Source: Megascapheus bottae
Taxonomy: Eukaryota > Chordata > Mammalia > Rodentia > Geomyidae
DNA: 64,000 nt
Direction of reading: 5' to 3'
Assembly (NCBI GenBank): GCA_024803745.1
Contig: JANJXV010000013.1
Location: forward strand, 15,745,501-15,809,500
The stretch's first letter is position 1. Each line of letters begins with the position of its first letter. A program made the position numbers and the translations under genes. A model generated the notes under the pieces. The model was not told where the DNA came from, did no database searches, and was given only the letters and a program-made list of their open reading frames with translations. Shown piece after piece: positions 1 through 12,056 of the stretch.

Positions 1-193
1 CATCAAGTCCAATATCCCTGTTCAAAACATGAAGAAATTAAAGGCCAGATTGCCACATGTCTAGGTAGATGGGAAGTCTACATCACCTGACATTTGTATT
101 AGCATAGATACTTCAAGGCCTACAGACTAGCCATGAAGGAAGGATGAGAGACAGGGTCAGAGAAGGGATCTTTTAAGAGGGTTAGTAAAATAT

Positions 194-535
194 TCAGAAA
201 TGTGGGGAAATAAGAGATTTCTCAAGTTTCAAACAAAATGGAAAGGAAAGGAAGGGGAGAAATTGAAGGAAGGGAAAGGAAAGGAAAGGAAAGGAAAGGA
301 AAGGAAAGGAAAGGAAAGGAAAGGAAAGGAAAGGAAAGGAAAGGAAAGGAAAGGAAAGGAAAGGGAGGAGAGTGGAAAGGAGGGTAGAGAGAGAGGAAAG
401 GAAAAGGGGGGAAGGAGGAGATAAGGAGAGGGGACCAAAAAAGAGAAATGAAGAAAGGTGAGGGGAATGAAGGGGAGAGGAAAAGAAAGGGGAGAAATGG
501 AAGAGAAGGGAAGGGAAGGAAAGATGTGTCTTCAT
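194..535. repeat. Purine-rich tract with (GGAAA)n pentanucleotide core
   Basis: Almost pure A/G on the + strand. A regular GGAAA repeat of about 18 units spans roughly 272-364, flanked by degenerate AAGG/GGAGA sequence. Long open frames on both strands here (Lys/Gly/Glu one way, Phe/Leu/Ser the other) are products of the repeat and not genes. Confidence 0.95.
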
Positions 536-539
536 TAAC

Positions 540-878
540 AGGTTTAAGTCAAATAACTCAGCATTGTAAAATGATTGCCAAATTCCATCTTTATAAACAG
601 AATATTTAGGAATTGTGTGATACTTAGTTTTTTAGAATTTTTTTGTCTCTTTTCAAGATGTTCTGAGTATGGAAAGCACGTAGTATGTTGGTTCACCCGA
701 CACAGATGTTTGTGATGACTGAGAGAAGTTAAAAATTGGTCATGTGTTCAATAAATCAGTCTTAGCCCCACCATAGAAAAATGTTGGTTAGTATTTTCTT
801 TAAGAATTTCATTGATCACTTTTGGGATTGATGAAGTTGTCCCTAAAAAGGTGGAAGCTGATTTGTGCCTCCACTGAA
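540..878. other. Intergenic, nothing recognised
   Basis: AT-rich unique-looking sequence with no open frame, repeat or regulatory signature that I can identify. Confidence 0.6.
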
Positions 879-879
879 G

Positions 880-1040
880 GGGGAAAACAAGATGATTGGG
901 AAAGGCTGGGGAAGGGAAATGAGGATAAAAACATGAGAAGGGGAATCCATGTGTGTGAGAAGTAATGCACCTACTACCTGAAGAATGTAACTGTAACCCA
1001 TCTATAAATTACCTTGATAATAAAAAATAAAATTAAATAA
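880..1040 (+). mobile_element. Old L1 3' end fragment
   Basis: A G-rich stretch is followed by 'agtaatgcacctactacctg', 'aatgtaactgtaaccc' and a terminal 'cttgataataaaaaataaaat'. This is the same layout as the better-preserved L1 3' UTRs elsewhere in the window. It is diverged and 5'-truncated, with no target-site duplication seen. Confidence 0.5.
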
Positions 1041-1041
1041 A

Positions 1042-1082
1042 ACAGAAGTGGCACTGTGGCTCAAGGGGTAAGGTAGTAGGAG
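1042..1082 (+). mobile_element. SINE fragment (Geo-type right monomer)
   Basis: 'agaagtggcactgtggctcaa' is the start of the right monomer shared by the dimeric SINEs of this window. Only about 40 bases remain, placed directly behind the L1 tail. Confidence 0.5.
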
Positions 1083-1744
1083 TTGTGATTACCAATGATT
1101 TCTCCTAGCTGATGGGACATTTCCTCTCTGCTATTGAGAGGTTAGTTTGTGTCAGTTTCTTCATAATAGCATAACAAATTGACATAATGTAGAAAACTAC
1201 AATTTTAGGAATAAGCTTCTTTGAGTTCTACATACTTAGTGTTATGACTCACACAAGTATATCACTAAATTATATTTTATTGCAATGACATTCAAAATCC
1301 TTTGATCATTTAGAGGAACATCATTGTCAGTATCCCTAATTTCAAAATACAGAGATGGAAAGATGATAACTTATGATTCTAATTTGCTGTTTTATGACAT
1401 AAAATTCATTTCTAACTGCACATCTTTGTTTAGATGAACTGTACTTGAATCAGGTTGTTTCAGTCTGTTTAATTTGACATTTATCTGAAATAGTGATACT
1501 TGATCCTTTGTTTATAAGATCTGTTTCCCAGATCCTGTATGCTGTTGTCTAGTATGACAGACATCTCCTTCCCTCCAAAGATATACACGGGGAAATACAT
1601 AATTCATGTAAGTCTAATTTGTACTATATTACTTAATATATGTAATTTCACTGCCCTGTTCATCTACTTCCTTCTTTATGTGATAATCAAAACAGAATGG
1701 ACTACATTAAGATTTCTACATTATAAAGCCCCAAGGATCATAAA
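1083..1744. other. Intergenic, nothing recognised
   Basis: AT-rich sequence. The 85-codon open frame at 1539-1796 runs into a TA repeat, has no recognisable domain and is taken as chance. Confidence 0.5.
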
Positions 1745-1757
1745 GTTCTTAAGGTTT

Positions 1758-1760
<3 letters not shown>

Positions 1761-1788
<28 letters not shown>

Positions 1789-2601
1789 GTAATTAATAAA
1801 AGGGTTACATGATATTTGCCAGATAGAAGGTGCATTGATTCACATACATTGATACCCTTTCACATGTCTTGGTACCCATTACCCTCCCCCCACCCACCAC
1901 CCACTCCCCGTATTGGTTTTCCCCCCTTCCCTATCAAATTTCAAATAACCAAATACAATATATCATTTAACAAAGTGAGATACTGTAACAATATGAGATA
2001 CCCAAAGGACAGCAAAGGAGATGAGGGATAACATAGTACATTAAGGACAACAATCATTCATTATATGGCTTTTGTTTCAATATCCTGGAGGTCCTTTCAG
2101 TTAGCTTCATACTATATGGCCTTATGTATCAAGGTTTTGCTCCATTGCAAATCTCTGCTAGTAGAGCCCAAGGTTTCTACTGATTATAACAAATGAGGGA
2201 AACCATTGAGCCTAAGTTCCTTTGAGTCTGGCTTACTTCACTTAATATGATTTTTTCTAAGTCTTTCCATTTCCTAACAAATGGGGCGATGTCATTCTTT
2301 CTGACAGCAGCATAGAATTCCATTGTATACAAATACCATAACTTGTTGATCCACTCATCAACTGAGGGACATCTAGGTTGGTTCCATATCTTTGCTATGG
2401 TGAATAATGCTGCAATGAACATTGTTGTGCTAGTGGATTTAGTATGCCCTAGATTCTGGATGATTGGGTAAATGCCAAGTAGTGGAATTGCTGGGTCATA
2501 GGGGAGTTCTATGTTTAGCCTTTTGAGGCACTGCCACACTGCTTCCATAATGGTTGAATGAGTTTGCACTCCCACCAACAGTGTAGTAGTGATCCCTCCT
2601 G
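1761..2601 (-). mobile_element. 5'-truncated L1 (ORF2 C-terminus plus 3' UTR)
   Basis: The reverse strand encodes the end of L1 ORF2: 'LPYDPAIPLLGIYP', 'FTIAKIWNQPRCPSVDEW' and 'FYAAVRKNDIAPF' in frame at 2578-2177. A 3' UTR with a G-rich tract (C-rich at about 1884-1925 on +) follows. The insertion is bounded by a perfect 16-bp target-site duplication GTTCTTAAGGTTTTCT at 1745-1760 and 2602-2617. The A tail and AATAAA region has decayed into a (TA)n run at 1763-1790. It landed about 10 bp behind the stop codon of the OR51B4-like gene, in the same orientation as that gene. Confidence 0.93.
1763..1790. repeat. (TA)n microsatellite
   Basis: About 13 TA units occupy the position of the poly-A tail of the reverse-strand L1. 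Confidence 0.9.
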
Positions 2602-2626
2602 GTTCTTAAGGTTTTCTAATAAGGAG

Positions 2627-3562
2627 TCAAGACCTGCTGTACCCAGCAAACAGGCGAACCACGCTTCTCCGGATCTGCCTGGTCTTGATGCTGTAGATGA
2701 TCGGGTTCATGAGTGGAGGAAACAAGAAGTAGACATAGCTCATGGTTACACGGATCACAGGAGGGGCATGTTTCCCAAACCGATGGATGAAGGTCAGGCC
2801 GATCACAGTGATGTAGAATACCAGGACACAGCTAACGTGGGAGACGCACGTGTTGAGGGCCTTAGCTCGCTCCTCTCCAGAGGCAATGCCCATGACTGTC
2901 TTGAGAATTAACACATAAGACAAGACAATGATCAGAGCATCGAGGAAGAACGTTAAGGCCACGAGGACAACCGGGTAGATGCGGTTGAACGTGATGTCAG
3001 CACAGGCTAGTTTCATGACATCTTGGTGGAGGCAAAAGGCATGGGAAAGAACATGGGAACCGCAGTAGGGTAACCAGTAAAGTCGAAGAAGTGGGGGTGC
3101 AATGAACACAAAGCCTCTCAAGGTGACCCCCAGGCCTACCTTCATCACCCTGGAATTGGTAAGAATAGAATTGTACCGCAGGGGTGTGCGAATGGCAATA
3201 AAACGATCATAGGCCATAGCAAGCAAGACACCTGATTCTACAATGGCAAGGGTGTGAATGAAGTAGGACTGAGTGAAACAAGCCCCATGTGAAATCTCCC
3301 TCTGGTCCAGCAACAGGACACCCATGACTGTAGGCATTGTAGTCAGGGTCATTCCTAGGTCTGTGCTGGCCAGCAAAGCCAGGAAGTAGTACATGGGCTC
3401 CTGAAGGCTGTGGTCATTCCAGATTAGAAAGAGAAGTGTGCCATTCCAGAAAAGGATAGATGAGTAGACAACCAGAAATGGAATGGAGATCCAGTGATGA
3501 ATGGCCTCTGAGCCCAGAAAGCCAGTCAATAAGAAAGGAGCGGCACTGTTGTTGGCCCACAT
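2627..3562 (-). CDS. OR51B4: Olfactory receptor, class I, OR51B4-like
   Basis: Intact single-exon seven-transmembrane odorant receptor of 311 residues, the usual OR51 length. Visible landmarks are an N-glycosylation sequon at N4, PMYYF (56-60) at TM2, C95 at the start of TM3, MAYDRF (116-121) after TM3, the ECL2 cysteines C167/C177/C187, SY at 215-216 in TM5, the RFGKHAP stretch before TM7 and NPIIYS (286-291). It would sit in the ciliary membrane of olfactory neurons and couple to G(olf); the ligand is not predictable. From memory, the N-terminus (MWx[16 protein letters not shown]) and the ..RLF.G.SR tail match human OR51B4. Oddities: the TM1 GN motif reads WN (W39), and residues 169-311 are almost identical to the neighbouring OR51B2-like protein. 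A splice acceptor (tcatttgcag) ends 8 bases before the ATG, so this ATG is the only sensible start. It is the outermost receptor toward the globin side. Confidence 0.93.
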   Translation of the reverse strand: MWANNSAAPFLLTGFLGSEAIHHWISIPFLVVYSSILFWNGTLLFLIWNDHSLQEPMYYFLALLASTDLGMTLTTMPTVMGVLLLDQREISHGACFTQSYFIHTLAIVESGVLLAMAYDRFIAIRTPLRYNSILTNSRVMKVGLGVTLRGFVFIAPPLLRLYWLPYCGSHVLSHAFCLHQDVMKLACADITFNRIYPVVLVALTFFLDALIIVLSYVLILKTVMGIASGEERAKALNTCVSHVSCVLVFYITVIGLTFIHRFGKHAPPVIRVTMSYVYFLFPPLMNPIIYSIKTRQIRRSVVRLFAGYSRS

Positions 3563-3570
3563 GGTAAATT

Positions 3571-3590
3571 CTGCAAATGAAGAGTTGTTG
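3571..3590 (-). promoter_or_regulatory. Probable 3' splice site of the OR51B4-like 5' UTR intron
   Basis: Reading the reverse strand, a pyrimidine-rich run ends in 'ttcatttgcag', followed by 8 bases and the ATG. OR genes commonly have noncoding 5' exons joined just upstream of the start, so the placement is sensible. The upstream exon was not identified. Confidence 0.55.
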
Positions 3591-4027
3591 CTGGGTTAAA
3601 TGATCTCTTAAGTAAGCAAAATTCTTTCTCTTACCATCTCCTATAGCACCTCATCAGGCCATTCCCTCCTCAAAGCTTACAGGCATTTTTGTATTGCTGC
3701 AGACTGACTTAATTAGAAGCCTGAATAATTAGAAGTCTAGAATAAAAAAAATAACAAAACAATCATGCTAATAGTCACAAATTACTGTGAAACATACAAC
3801 TTTAGTTTTGAAATGTCACATCTGATAATATGTTCTAGCCTTGTCCCTATTCCCAGACGACACACCACTGGGTCCTTCTTATTCTATTCATGCTTTTATT
3901 TCTTCCTATATTGCTTTACTTATAGGTCTTATTTGGGACTGAGGGGGAAAGGAGTTATCTCTATCCAATTTGGCCAGGTTCTATCCTCTTTCTTGGAACC
4001 AATAAGATGTGTCAAAAATCATTTACT

Positions 4028-4212
4028 GGGCCAGAAGAGTGGCCTAGTGGTTGAGTGCCTGCCTAGCATGCACCAAGCCCTGGTATTGATTCCTCAGTAC
4101 TATATAAACAGAAAAGAAATGGCATGCAGCTCAAATGGTAGAGTGCTAGCTGTTCAAAAGCCCAAGGACAGTGCTCAGTCCCTGAGTTCAAGCCTGACTG
4201 AAAAAGAAGAAA
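4028..4212 (+). mobile_element. SINE, IDL-Geo type
   Basis: An ID-like left half (gtggcctagtggttgagtgcc, with A/B-box-like spacing) is joined to the right monomer ending 'cagtccctgagttcaagcctg' and a short A-rich tail. It is moderately diverged. Confidence 0.85.
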
Positions 4213-4398
4213 ATAGTGATATTAATAGAAATGAGACAATTACTATAAAATGTTTAAGATTTATTCTTTTCAAAGGTGTCTTCATGGTACACATCTCAAG
4301 TGTACTGTAAGAGAGGAACTAGTGAGTGTCATGAGAAATTCGAGCCAAGGGAACAGATCGAGAATCTCTATTCAGTGAACTTGACACTCAATGACTAT

Positions 4399-4588
4399 TT
4401 TTTTTTGCCAGTCCTGGGATTGAGCTCAGGGCCTGAGCACTGTCTTTGGACTTTCTCAAGGCTAGAGCTCTTCCACTTGAGCCTCAGCACCATTTCTGGC
4501 TTTTTTCTCTGTATGTGGTACCAAGGAATTGAACCCTGGTCTTTGTGCATGCAAGGCAAGCACTCTGCCACTAGGCCAAATTCCTGGC
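4399..4588 (-). mobile_element. SINE, IDL-Geo type, with target-site duplication
   Basis: Antisense copy starting with a poly-T run and 'gccagtcctgggattgagct' and ending 'ctaggccaaattcctgg'. It is bounded by a 15-bp duplication acactcaaYgactat at 4384-4398 and 4589-4603, with one mismatch. Confidence 0.92.
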
Positions 4589-4862
4589 ACACTCAACGAC
4601 TATGTTTTTATATTCAAATATCTGACATGTGAAATATCAGAGACAAGCTGTAAAATAGGTAGCAGGACACACTTTGAGAGTTCTCAAAGAAAAAAAATTA
4701 AGAAAAACAGATTCATAGAATGAAGACCTAATGTTCACAGTTAGATTTTAAAATTCATTTATCTGAATAGAAATCATAATATCAGACTTGAGTAATGAAA
4801 TGTATAAACTTTATATAATCAGTTATAGGATGAAGCTAAGGACTTCCTGAAAAAGGAAATGG

Positions 4863-6188
4863 TGCTTGTGCTGTATATGGAAATTACCATGTAGGCCCTG
4901 TAAGCACCGGCCACCAACGAAGTCCATAACCAGAAATATCAGAAAGGATTTCACAGGAGTCTTTGAAGAATGGTTTATTTGTAATTATACACTTCTGAAA
5001 TCATATTAACTCTATTGCATGCAAACAAGAAATTTTGGAGCTGTTCTGCTACAATGGTTAAATAGAAAGATAAAGAAAGTATTGATTTCTTACAAATTCA
5101 GATGAATTTATAAGAATCTAGAATTAAAAAAAATAATTCCAATAGTAAACAACTCTGTGATGCTTCTGAAGAGGAACTTGAAGCAATAACAATCAATATG
5201 TCACTTTCATCTCATGAAAAACTATAAAATAGGATAAAAATTACATCTATATCTATATACATATACATATATATGGATTTGGGCACCTGGTAAAATCTCT
5301 AGGAATAAGCTACAAATGTTAGAGACAAGTTGATAGAAAATAAATGAGCTGTGGACACAGCTCCATTCAGGGGACACTGTCAGTAACAAAAATGTTGTGG
5401 GGATTGAACTCATAGATATTCTGTTGGCATGGATACAGAAAAAAAAATGCACACTAATTTGATCCACTGAATTATAACCTATTTGGGACTCAACCTGGCA
5501 GCACTTTTTTCACCCTACATAGGAATGCTTGTGCTGTATATGGAAATTACCATGTAGGCCCTGTAAGCACCGGCCACCAACGAAGTCCATAACCAGAAAT
5601 ATCAGAAAGGATTTCACAGGAGTCTTTGAAGAATGGTTTATTTGTAATTATACACTTCTGAAATCATATTAACTCTATTGCATGCAAACAAGAAATTTTG
5701 GAGCTGTTCTGCTACAATGGTTAAATAGAAAGATAAAGAAAGTATTGATTTCTTACAAATTCAGATGAATTTATAAGAATCTAGAATTAAAAAAAATAAT
5801 TCCAATAGTAAACAACTCTGTGATGCTTCTGAAGAGGAACTTGAAGCAATAACAATCAATATGTCACTTTCATCTCATGAAAAACTATAAAATAGGATAA
5901 AAATTACATCTATATCTATATACATATACATATATATGGATTTGGGCACCTGGTAAAATCTCTAGGAATAAGCTACAAATGTTAGAGACAAGTTGATAGA
6001 AAATAAATGAGCTGTGGACACAGCTCCATTCAGGGGACACTGTCAGTAACAAAAATGTTGTGGGGATTGAACTCATAGATATTCTGTTGGCATGGATACA
6101 GAAAAAAAAATGCACACTAATTTGATCCACTGAATTATAACCTATTTGGGACTCAACCTGGCAGCACTTTTTTCACCCTACATAGGAA
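4863..6188. repeat. 663-bp tandem duplication (two copies)
   Basis: Copy 1 is 4863-5525 and copy 2 is 5526-6188, head to tail with no spacer. I see no difference between them by eye, including the (TA/CA)-rich stretch near 5243/5906. The outer breakpoints share only the dinucleotide TG. The content is AT-rich intergenic DNA. A reverse-strand 81-codon open frame occurs identically in each copy but resembles nothing and is not called as a gene. Confidence 0.95.
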
Positions 6189-6189
6189 T

Positions 6190-9100
6190 GAAGTATTTAT
6201 TAATATAAATCATCATCTCTGCCTACCACAGTATAGTTTGGCCTCCTTTTAACATTTCCCTATTAATTAAACAGGTGGAGGAGAGAAGAAGTGAATGGAC
6301 AAAAGCCACAATTGGTTGTAAAGAGTGAGGCAAGCTACCTATTTTTACCTACTGCCCCCTAAAAGCAGGCAAGAGGAAAGCAGAGCATGCTCAAATGTCT
6401 TCAAAGACCAAACTATGAGTTGAGGTACTAAACCTGTATGGTCCCTCTTCTGAATAGGCCTGACAATTACAATACGTTGATGTACTTTAAATAGTTTAAG
6501 TAGAATTGTGGTCTGTTCGTTATCTGCAGTCCTTGGTAGTAGCCACAATGGCAATTATTTCTGACAAATTTGGTTGTGTCAGGAGCTGTTCATGTACTCA
6601 GATGTGTAGGGAGAAATATTTGTTTTATTATCAGCATTCCCAAACTGTCATGTATAATGCTAGTGACATAACTTCAGTGAAATTTTGCATTACCTCCAAG
6701 CAAGGATATAAGTCCCATAAAGGAGGAAGATCTAACTAAAAATCTCTATCTTCTCTCCTTCTTCTGAAGGTATTTTGGGGGATTGATTATCTGAAAACAG
6801 CACTGCTTAAATAGTTTGTGAGGTTACCACAGAAATACCTTTTAGACTTTCTTTAATTTGCTGCAGTGAATATGTGAACTGCTTCAGAGTAAACAGTTAC
6901 AGTAGGTGGAAAATAGAAGGCAAAAAAAGCACATTTGGATTATGCTAAGAAAATGAACCAAGTATCTTGTATAGGCAGTGTCTTCTGACTCCATTTTTTT
7001 TACTCTAGACTGTTGCCTGAGTCTGAGCTCATTTAGAATAAATTATATATGTCAATATTATCATGATCCTATATAATGTATTGAATATAATTTTATATGT
7101 TGTCACCTACTATATTCTCTCTAAGCCATTGAAAGCCATGGGCTTTAAACAGCAAGTTGAGAGCTCTCCACTTGTGAGTAATTTTATAAATCTTACCTTA
7201 GATGTTAATTAAGATAGAAGGATCTCTGAGTAGAGGTGTGGAAAGAAGAGTTGGGAACTTAGAAAAAGACCTCACTTTATAATAGAAAGAAGATCGTATT
7301 AATGGAAATGGGGAAAGAAGTAGGCAGACATGTAAGAAAACCAAGGATCATCTCTATTTACCAAAAAAGCCATTTGAAGAGAAAGATTATAAAAGTATGT
7401 AGCTTTGCAACATAATACAAAAAATATCAGAATTGTCAAATAAGGTAAAATGGAAAATAACCATTGTTTTGTCAACTATTTTCAGAATTCAATAATATCA
7501 ATAAAATATTATACATTGATTATGGCCTAATATATGTTATAAAATAAAAAGTGAATAAATACCAGAAAGAGAAGATGCTATATTATTTATGTTCTTTAGG
7601 AAATTAAGCTTCAGGCATGCCATTTTCCTAAGTTTGAACAACTAACATGTAATATAGATGAACTCAAAAAAGTTTCTCTGATTTCAATCCTAAATTGATG
7701 TTCTCAAAGAAAAGCTATGAAATTTAAGTGGTCTCTGTTATGTATGGCATATGCCCTTTCTTGAGTTCTTCATTAAATTTAAAATACTGTTTTCTTGGCC
7801 TTTAGGAAAACAAGCTACAAATTTGTATAGAAGAGTTTACTTTAGACCTACTTGTACATTTGAAACTTCCTCACATGGGCCACTTCAGCAAACTGATCTG
7901 ACAGTTTGCTGCCCCATCCTTAGTATATATTTTGAGTCCCCCAGAGAGTTGTCTTCATTAAAGAAATAATTCCCAGGGCTCATTCTAGCTCATGTCCTCA
8001 AAAGCTATCTATTTGAAAACACCGTAGTTTTCCTCCTTCTAATTGGAAAGAACTGGGCCATTGATCTCCATTGATAACATTGATTTCATTTCTTTTCTGA
8101 TAGTATCTCTAACATTAGACAGGCACAATCTGAGTTGATCTCAGTGTCCTACACAGTGCAAAGATTAGTCACTTCTCCCTAAACGTTATCTTTTGAGGAA
8201 GAATATCCCATTCTCCCCCTTTCCAAAGTGTTAATGTATTATCTTCTCAAAAACATTACTGATATTAGTAGTGATGATTTGGAGACACAACTGAATCTAT
8301 TCCTTTACCAAACCCTTAATCACATTACCTAAACATTTCATCTGTTTGTTTATCAGATATTGACCGTTCCTTCCTATTAACTAGGAATGTACTATCCTAT
8401 GAGCAACATGTTGTATGTGTGTATAGATTATTGGAGGTTAAATATGTGTATCAGATTGATCAATAGAGAGAACAATTATTTCTTTATGAGAGAGCATCTG
8501 CTTGTTTTTATTTATAAGCTAATATGCATATTCTGCTTCAATATAAAACACAAGGGCAGTCCTGAATTACTAATTCCCTCTGATTCTGAAAAATCTTCAT
8601 TTCAATCTCATAAATTTCCAAGCTCAGAATTCATAGTTTTAAATATTAAAATGTGTCTTATACATATATATGTATATTCATGTATATAGTATGTGTGCAT
8701 ATACATATATATATATACATATTAGCCCAGCAAGTAGCACCCTATAAATTCTCACCAGATTGTTTTCATGGACTAAATATCCTCTTGTATACCACACATT
8801 TTGCCACAGCATGATTTTAGTATAAGATCAATAAACATAAATAAATTGCTGCAGATACTCTTGGTTTTAGCATTACAGTTAAGAAATAGTAACAATCTGA
8901 ATATATTTATTTAAAAATTTTTCACATCTCATCAACAACACACAAAATTTCTGAAAGATTTTAAATCATTAGCATAGAGCTTGAAATATGGTCCATAGAT
9001 ATCAGGTGATGGTCTATAGATATTAGATGACTAAATGAATGGGTCCAAGCTATTGGTTTGTAGCCAGATTATAAACATTTATATGCATTTGGTAATAAGA

Positions 9101-9576
9101 TGAATAGTTTCAGAATGCCTCATATGAGTCTCTTTCTTCTGCTATGTTGTTTATTATCTCTATATGCCTAGTCTTCATATTATTTGTAGTACAAAGAGAA
9201 ATCAACAGCATTATAATATCAAGAACAGAAGCAGAGCTGAGAGTGTGGCTCAAGTATTGGTTATGAGAAGTCATTTCTATGCTTTGTCCTTGAAAAAGTA
9301 CCTCTAAAATATAGAACTTAGACTGTTGGTTCTGAAATGATATCTAACTTCTTTGTATTTGCCATCATGCCATACTATTTCTTGTCAAATAGAAATGTAA
9401 TAAACACTGCTATCAGCTTCCTTCCTCTAGGAGGCTTGGCCAGTCTTGGTTGATTGGTTTTCCTTCAGAGGATCCTCTTAGAGTGTAGATTGCATTAGAT
9501 ATAGTTCAAGGAGAAGGAAGAATGGTCTAAATAGAATCTGGCTATACAGCTGAGAAATATCAATAATTTAGTAAAT
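6190..9576. other. AT-rich intergenic DNA, no gene seen
   Basis: 3.4 kb with only short chance open frames and small TA/CA tracts (for example 8640-8725). No OR remnant, RNA gene or clear young retroposon was recognised. Confidence 0.6.
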
Positions 9577-9764
9577 ATTTTTGCCAGTCCTGGGGCTTGA
9601 ACTCAGGAACTGAGCACTGTCCTTGGGCTTTCTCAAGGCTAGAACTCTACCACTTGAACGCAGTATCACTTCCAGCTTTTTCTATGTATGTGGTATCAAT
9701 GAATCATACCTGGGTCTTCGTGCATGCTAGGCAAGCACTCTAACACTAGCCCAAACTCCTGACC
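9577..9764 (-). mobile_element. SINE, IDL-Geo type
   Basis: Antisense dimer: 'ttgccagtcctggggcttgaa' through 'ggcaagcactctaacactagcccaaactcctgacc' (broken here at the usual B-box/A-box landmarks). Confidence 0.88.
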
Positions 9765-11328
9765 CTACTTTAGTATTTTAAGAAATCATCTACTGTAAAA
9801 GATCTAGAAGCGAATTAGAAAAGCATGAACAGCAAATAGAAGCTCAGACTGGGAGAATATGTTAAGGAGCATCTATACAGACTGGCTTAAAATAATTGAA
9901 TGCCTATTTATCCAAAGAAGATATGTAAATGATCACCAAGCACAGGAAACGGTATTTGACACTGTCATGAAAGAAAAGCACATTGAACCCCAATGAAATA
10001 CCATGTCATACATACATACTAAGAAGCCTGCAATAAAAGAAGCAGAAAATAACAAATGTTGATAGAAACGTGAGTAAATTAAGCCTCTCAATGGGGATGC
10101 GAGAGGGAATGTAACAACTGGAGAAATAAGATGAGGGTTTCTGAAAAAGTCACACAAATTACAACTTGCCCAAGCAGTTTTGTTTCTACATTTTTATGCA
10201 GAACTCTGAAATAAGGGACTTTATTGATACATTTTTCACAGCATTCAAAGGATAGAGGCAATCCAGAGTCTCCTAGCAGGTGAGTAGATACAAAATGATA
10301 TATATAGAGATAGAATTATTAGCCATCAAAGCAATGGAGTCCTGGTACATGTCACAACAGATCCTACACTATGACATACAATGGGTAGACACTGTATGAA
10401 CCCACTTATGTGGAAATGTATGCTGCATTTTATTTATTTATTTGTATTACCTTTAAGTCGTTATGGACAGGAATCTAAATTCAACATGTCAGTATATGAG
10501 AACACTGCATCTTGATCAATATCAACCCTTTCATCATTCTTCCTTTTATCTGTGTCAACCCTATCCATCTTCTTAAGTTACCAGGCTCCATTTCCACATA
10601 TGCGCATTGGATATTATGACTGTATTTCCAACTATTTTGCTCTCCATTTGTCTTACACTCCTGAAACTCCAATTGTTTTGACAAAACATTTCTGCTTCAT
10701 GATATTTATGACAGTAAATTGTAAGTTACTTGTTATGGTGTACTTTTTAGATAAAAAATATAAAACCAGATTGAAATTACTATGGGCTTGGAAGAAAGGC
10801 AGAAACAAAGCATATGATTAATGAATATCAACTTTCTGTTAGGGATAAAAAAATTAATGGAAATTTTTCCATATAGGAATGATGATGCACAGCATTGCAA
10901 ATTGTATGACTATAGCTGAATTATATACTGGTCAAATAGTAACACAGTAAATTAGATTTTATACATCTATAACCACAATAATGAACACAAATTAAAATGT
11001 ATTGTTTTATTAAATTTATTGAATTAAATAAAAAGAACATGAGATCAGAAATTTTTGTAGGGTTAAGTATTTAAAGGTAGTAAAAATGTTTTAGAAAGAA
11101 AATAAGTGTTAAGGAAAAGTTATTTACATGGATGTGATCACTTGAAAATCTCCATTTGAGTCCTTGTATGCATAATTCTTTAAAGTGTTGAATAAATGCC
11201 TGTACAATTTCCTGAAACATGCAATTGTAGATATTTTTATGCTCTTTGTGTTTACAATGAGCTCATGCAAATATGCTAGTATAACTCTTAATACTTTAGT
11301 AAATAAAGTAAAATACTTACTTTAAAAA
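9765..11328. other. Intergenic; possible old L1 3' remnant at about 10440-10560
   Basis: AT-rich. The stretch near 10480-10545 ('tgtcagtatatgagaacactgcatcttgatcaatatcaaccc') resembles stretches near 24110-24150 and 40500-40530. This suggests an old shared interspersed repeat, perhaps an L1 3' end. There is no gene. Confidence 0.4.
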
Positions 11329-11340
11329 AAGATTTAGCCA

Positions 11341-11543
11341 GAGTCAGGCGCTGGTGACTCACGCATATAATCCTAGCTACTCTGGAGGCTGAGATCTGAG
11401 GATTAAAGGTCAAGGCCAGCCTGGGCACAAAAGAACCTGAGACAGTTAGCTCAAGGGTTGGGCACTAGCCTTGAGCCGAAGAGCTCAGGGACAGTGCCCG
11501 TGCCAAGTTTAAGCCCCATAACCCACCAAAAAAAAAAAAAAAA
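11341..11543 (+). mobile_element. SINE, B1-like head plus Geo-type tail
   Basis: A head 'ggtgactcacgcatataatcctagctactctgg' (7SL/B1-like) runs into the right monomer '..gagctcagggacagtgcccgtg..' and a 16-base A tail. The target-site duplication gatttagcca lies at 11331-11340 and 11544-11553. Confidence 0.9.
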
Positions 11544-11553
11544 GATTTAGCCA

Positions 11554-11786
11554 AGTGCTGGTGGCTCACTCCTGTAATCCTAGTTACTCAGGAGGCTAAG
11601 GTCTGAGCATCACAGTTCAAAGCCAGCCCAGGCACAAAAGTCTGTGAGACTCTTATCTCCAACTAACCACCAGAAAATGAAGTGGTATTGTGGTTCAAGG
11701 AGTAGAGCACTAACCATGAGCTAAAAAGCTCAGCGATAGCACCCAGGCCCAGAGTTCAAGCCCCATAAATGCCAAAAAAAAAAAAA
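11554..11786 (+). mobile_element. SINE, B1-like head plus Geo-type tail
   Basis: A second copy directly behind the previous one: 'gctggtggctcactcctgtaatcc', 'ttatctccaactaaccacc', 'cccagagttcaagcccc', and a 13-base A tail. Confidence 0.9.
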
Positions 11787-11825
11787 GCCTGGAATCAGAA
11801 AAATGCTTACAAGAATTATACTAGA

Positions 11826-12012
11826 ACTGGGAGTGTGGCCTAGTGGTAGAGTGCTTGTGTAGCATGCACAAATCCCTGATTTCAATTTCTCAGTACCACA
11901 TATACAGAAAAAGCCGGAAGCGGTGCTGTCTGTAGCTCTGGACAGGTAGAGTGCTAGCCTTAAGGAAAGCCCAAGGACAGTGCTCAGGCCCTGAGTTCAA
12001 GCCCCAGATGGG

Positions 12013-12013
<1 letters not shown>
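11826..12013 (+). mobile_element. SINE, IDL-Geo type
   Basis: 'actgggagtgtggcctagtgg' left half, 'gccggaagcggtgctgt' start of the right half, end 'gagttcaagccccagatgggc'. Its tail has become a TA microsatellite. Confidence 0.9.

Positions 12014-12014
<1 letters not shown>

Positions 12015-12053
<39 letters not shown>
12015..12053. repeat. (AT)n microsatellite
   Basis: About 19 AT units replace the A tail of the preceding SINE. Confidence 0.95.

Positions 12054-12056
<3 letters not shown>

Noticed and set aside
194..535. Open frames on both strands in the first 600 bases
   Set aside because: Products of the GGAAA repeat.
5222..6130. Two identical 81-codon reverse-strand open frames
   Set aside because: The identity comes from the tandem duplication; there is no domain, no context and an AT-rich composition.
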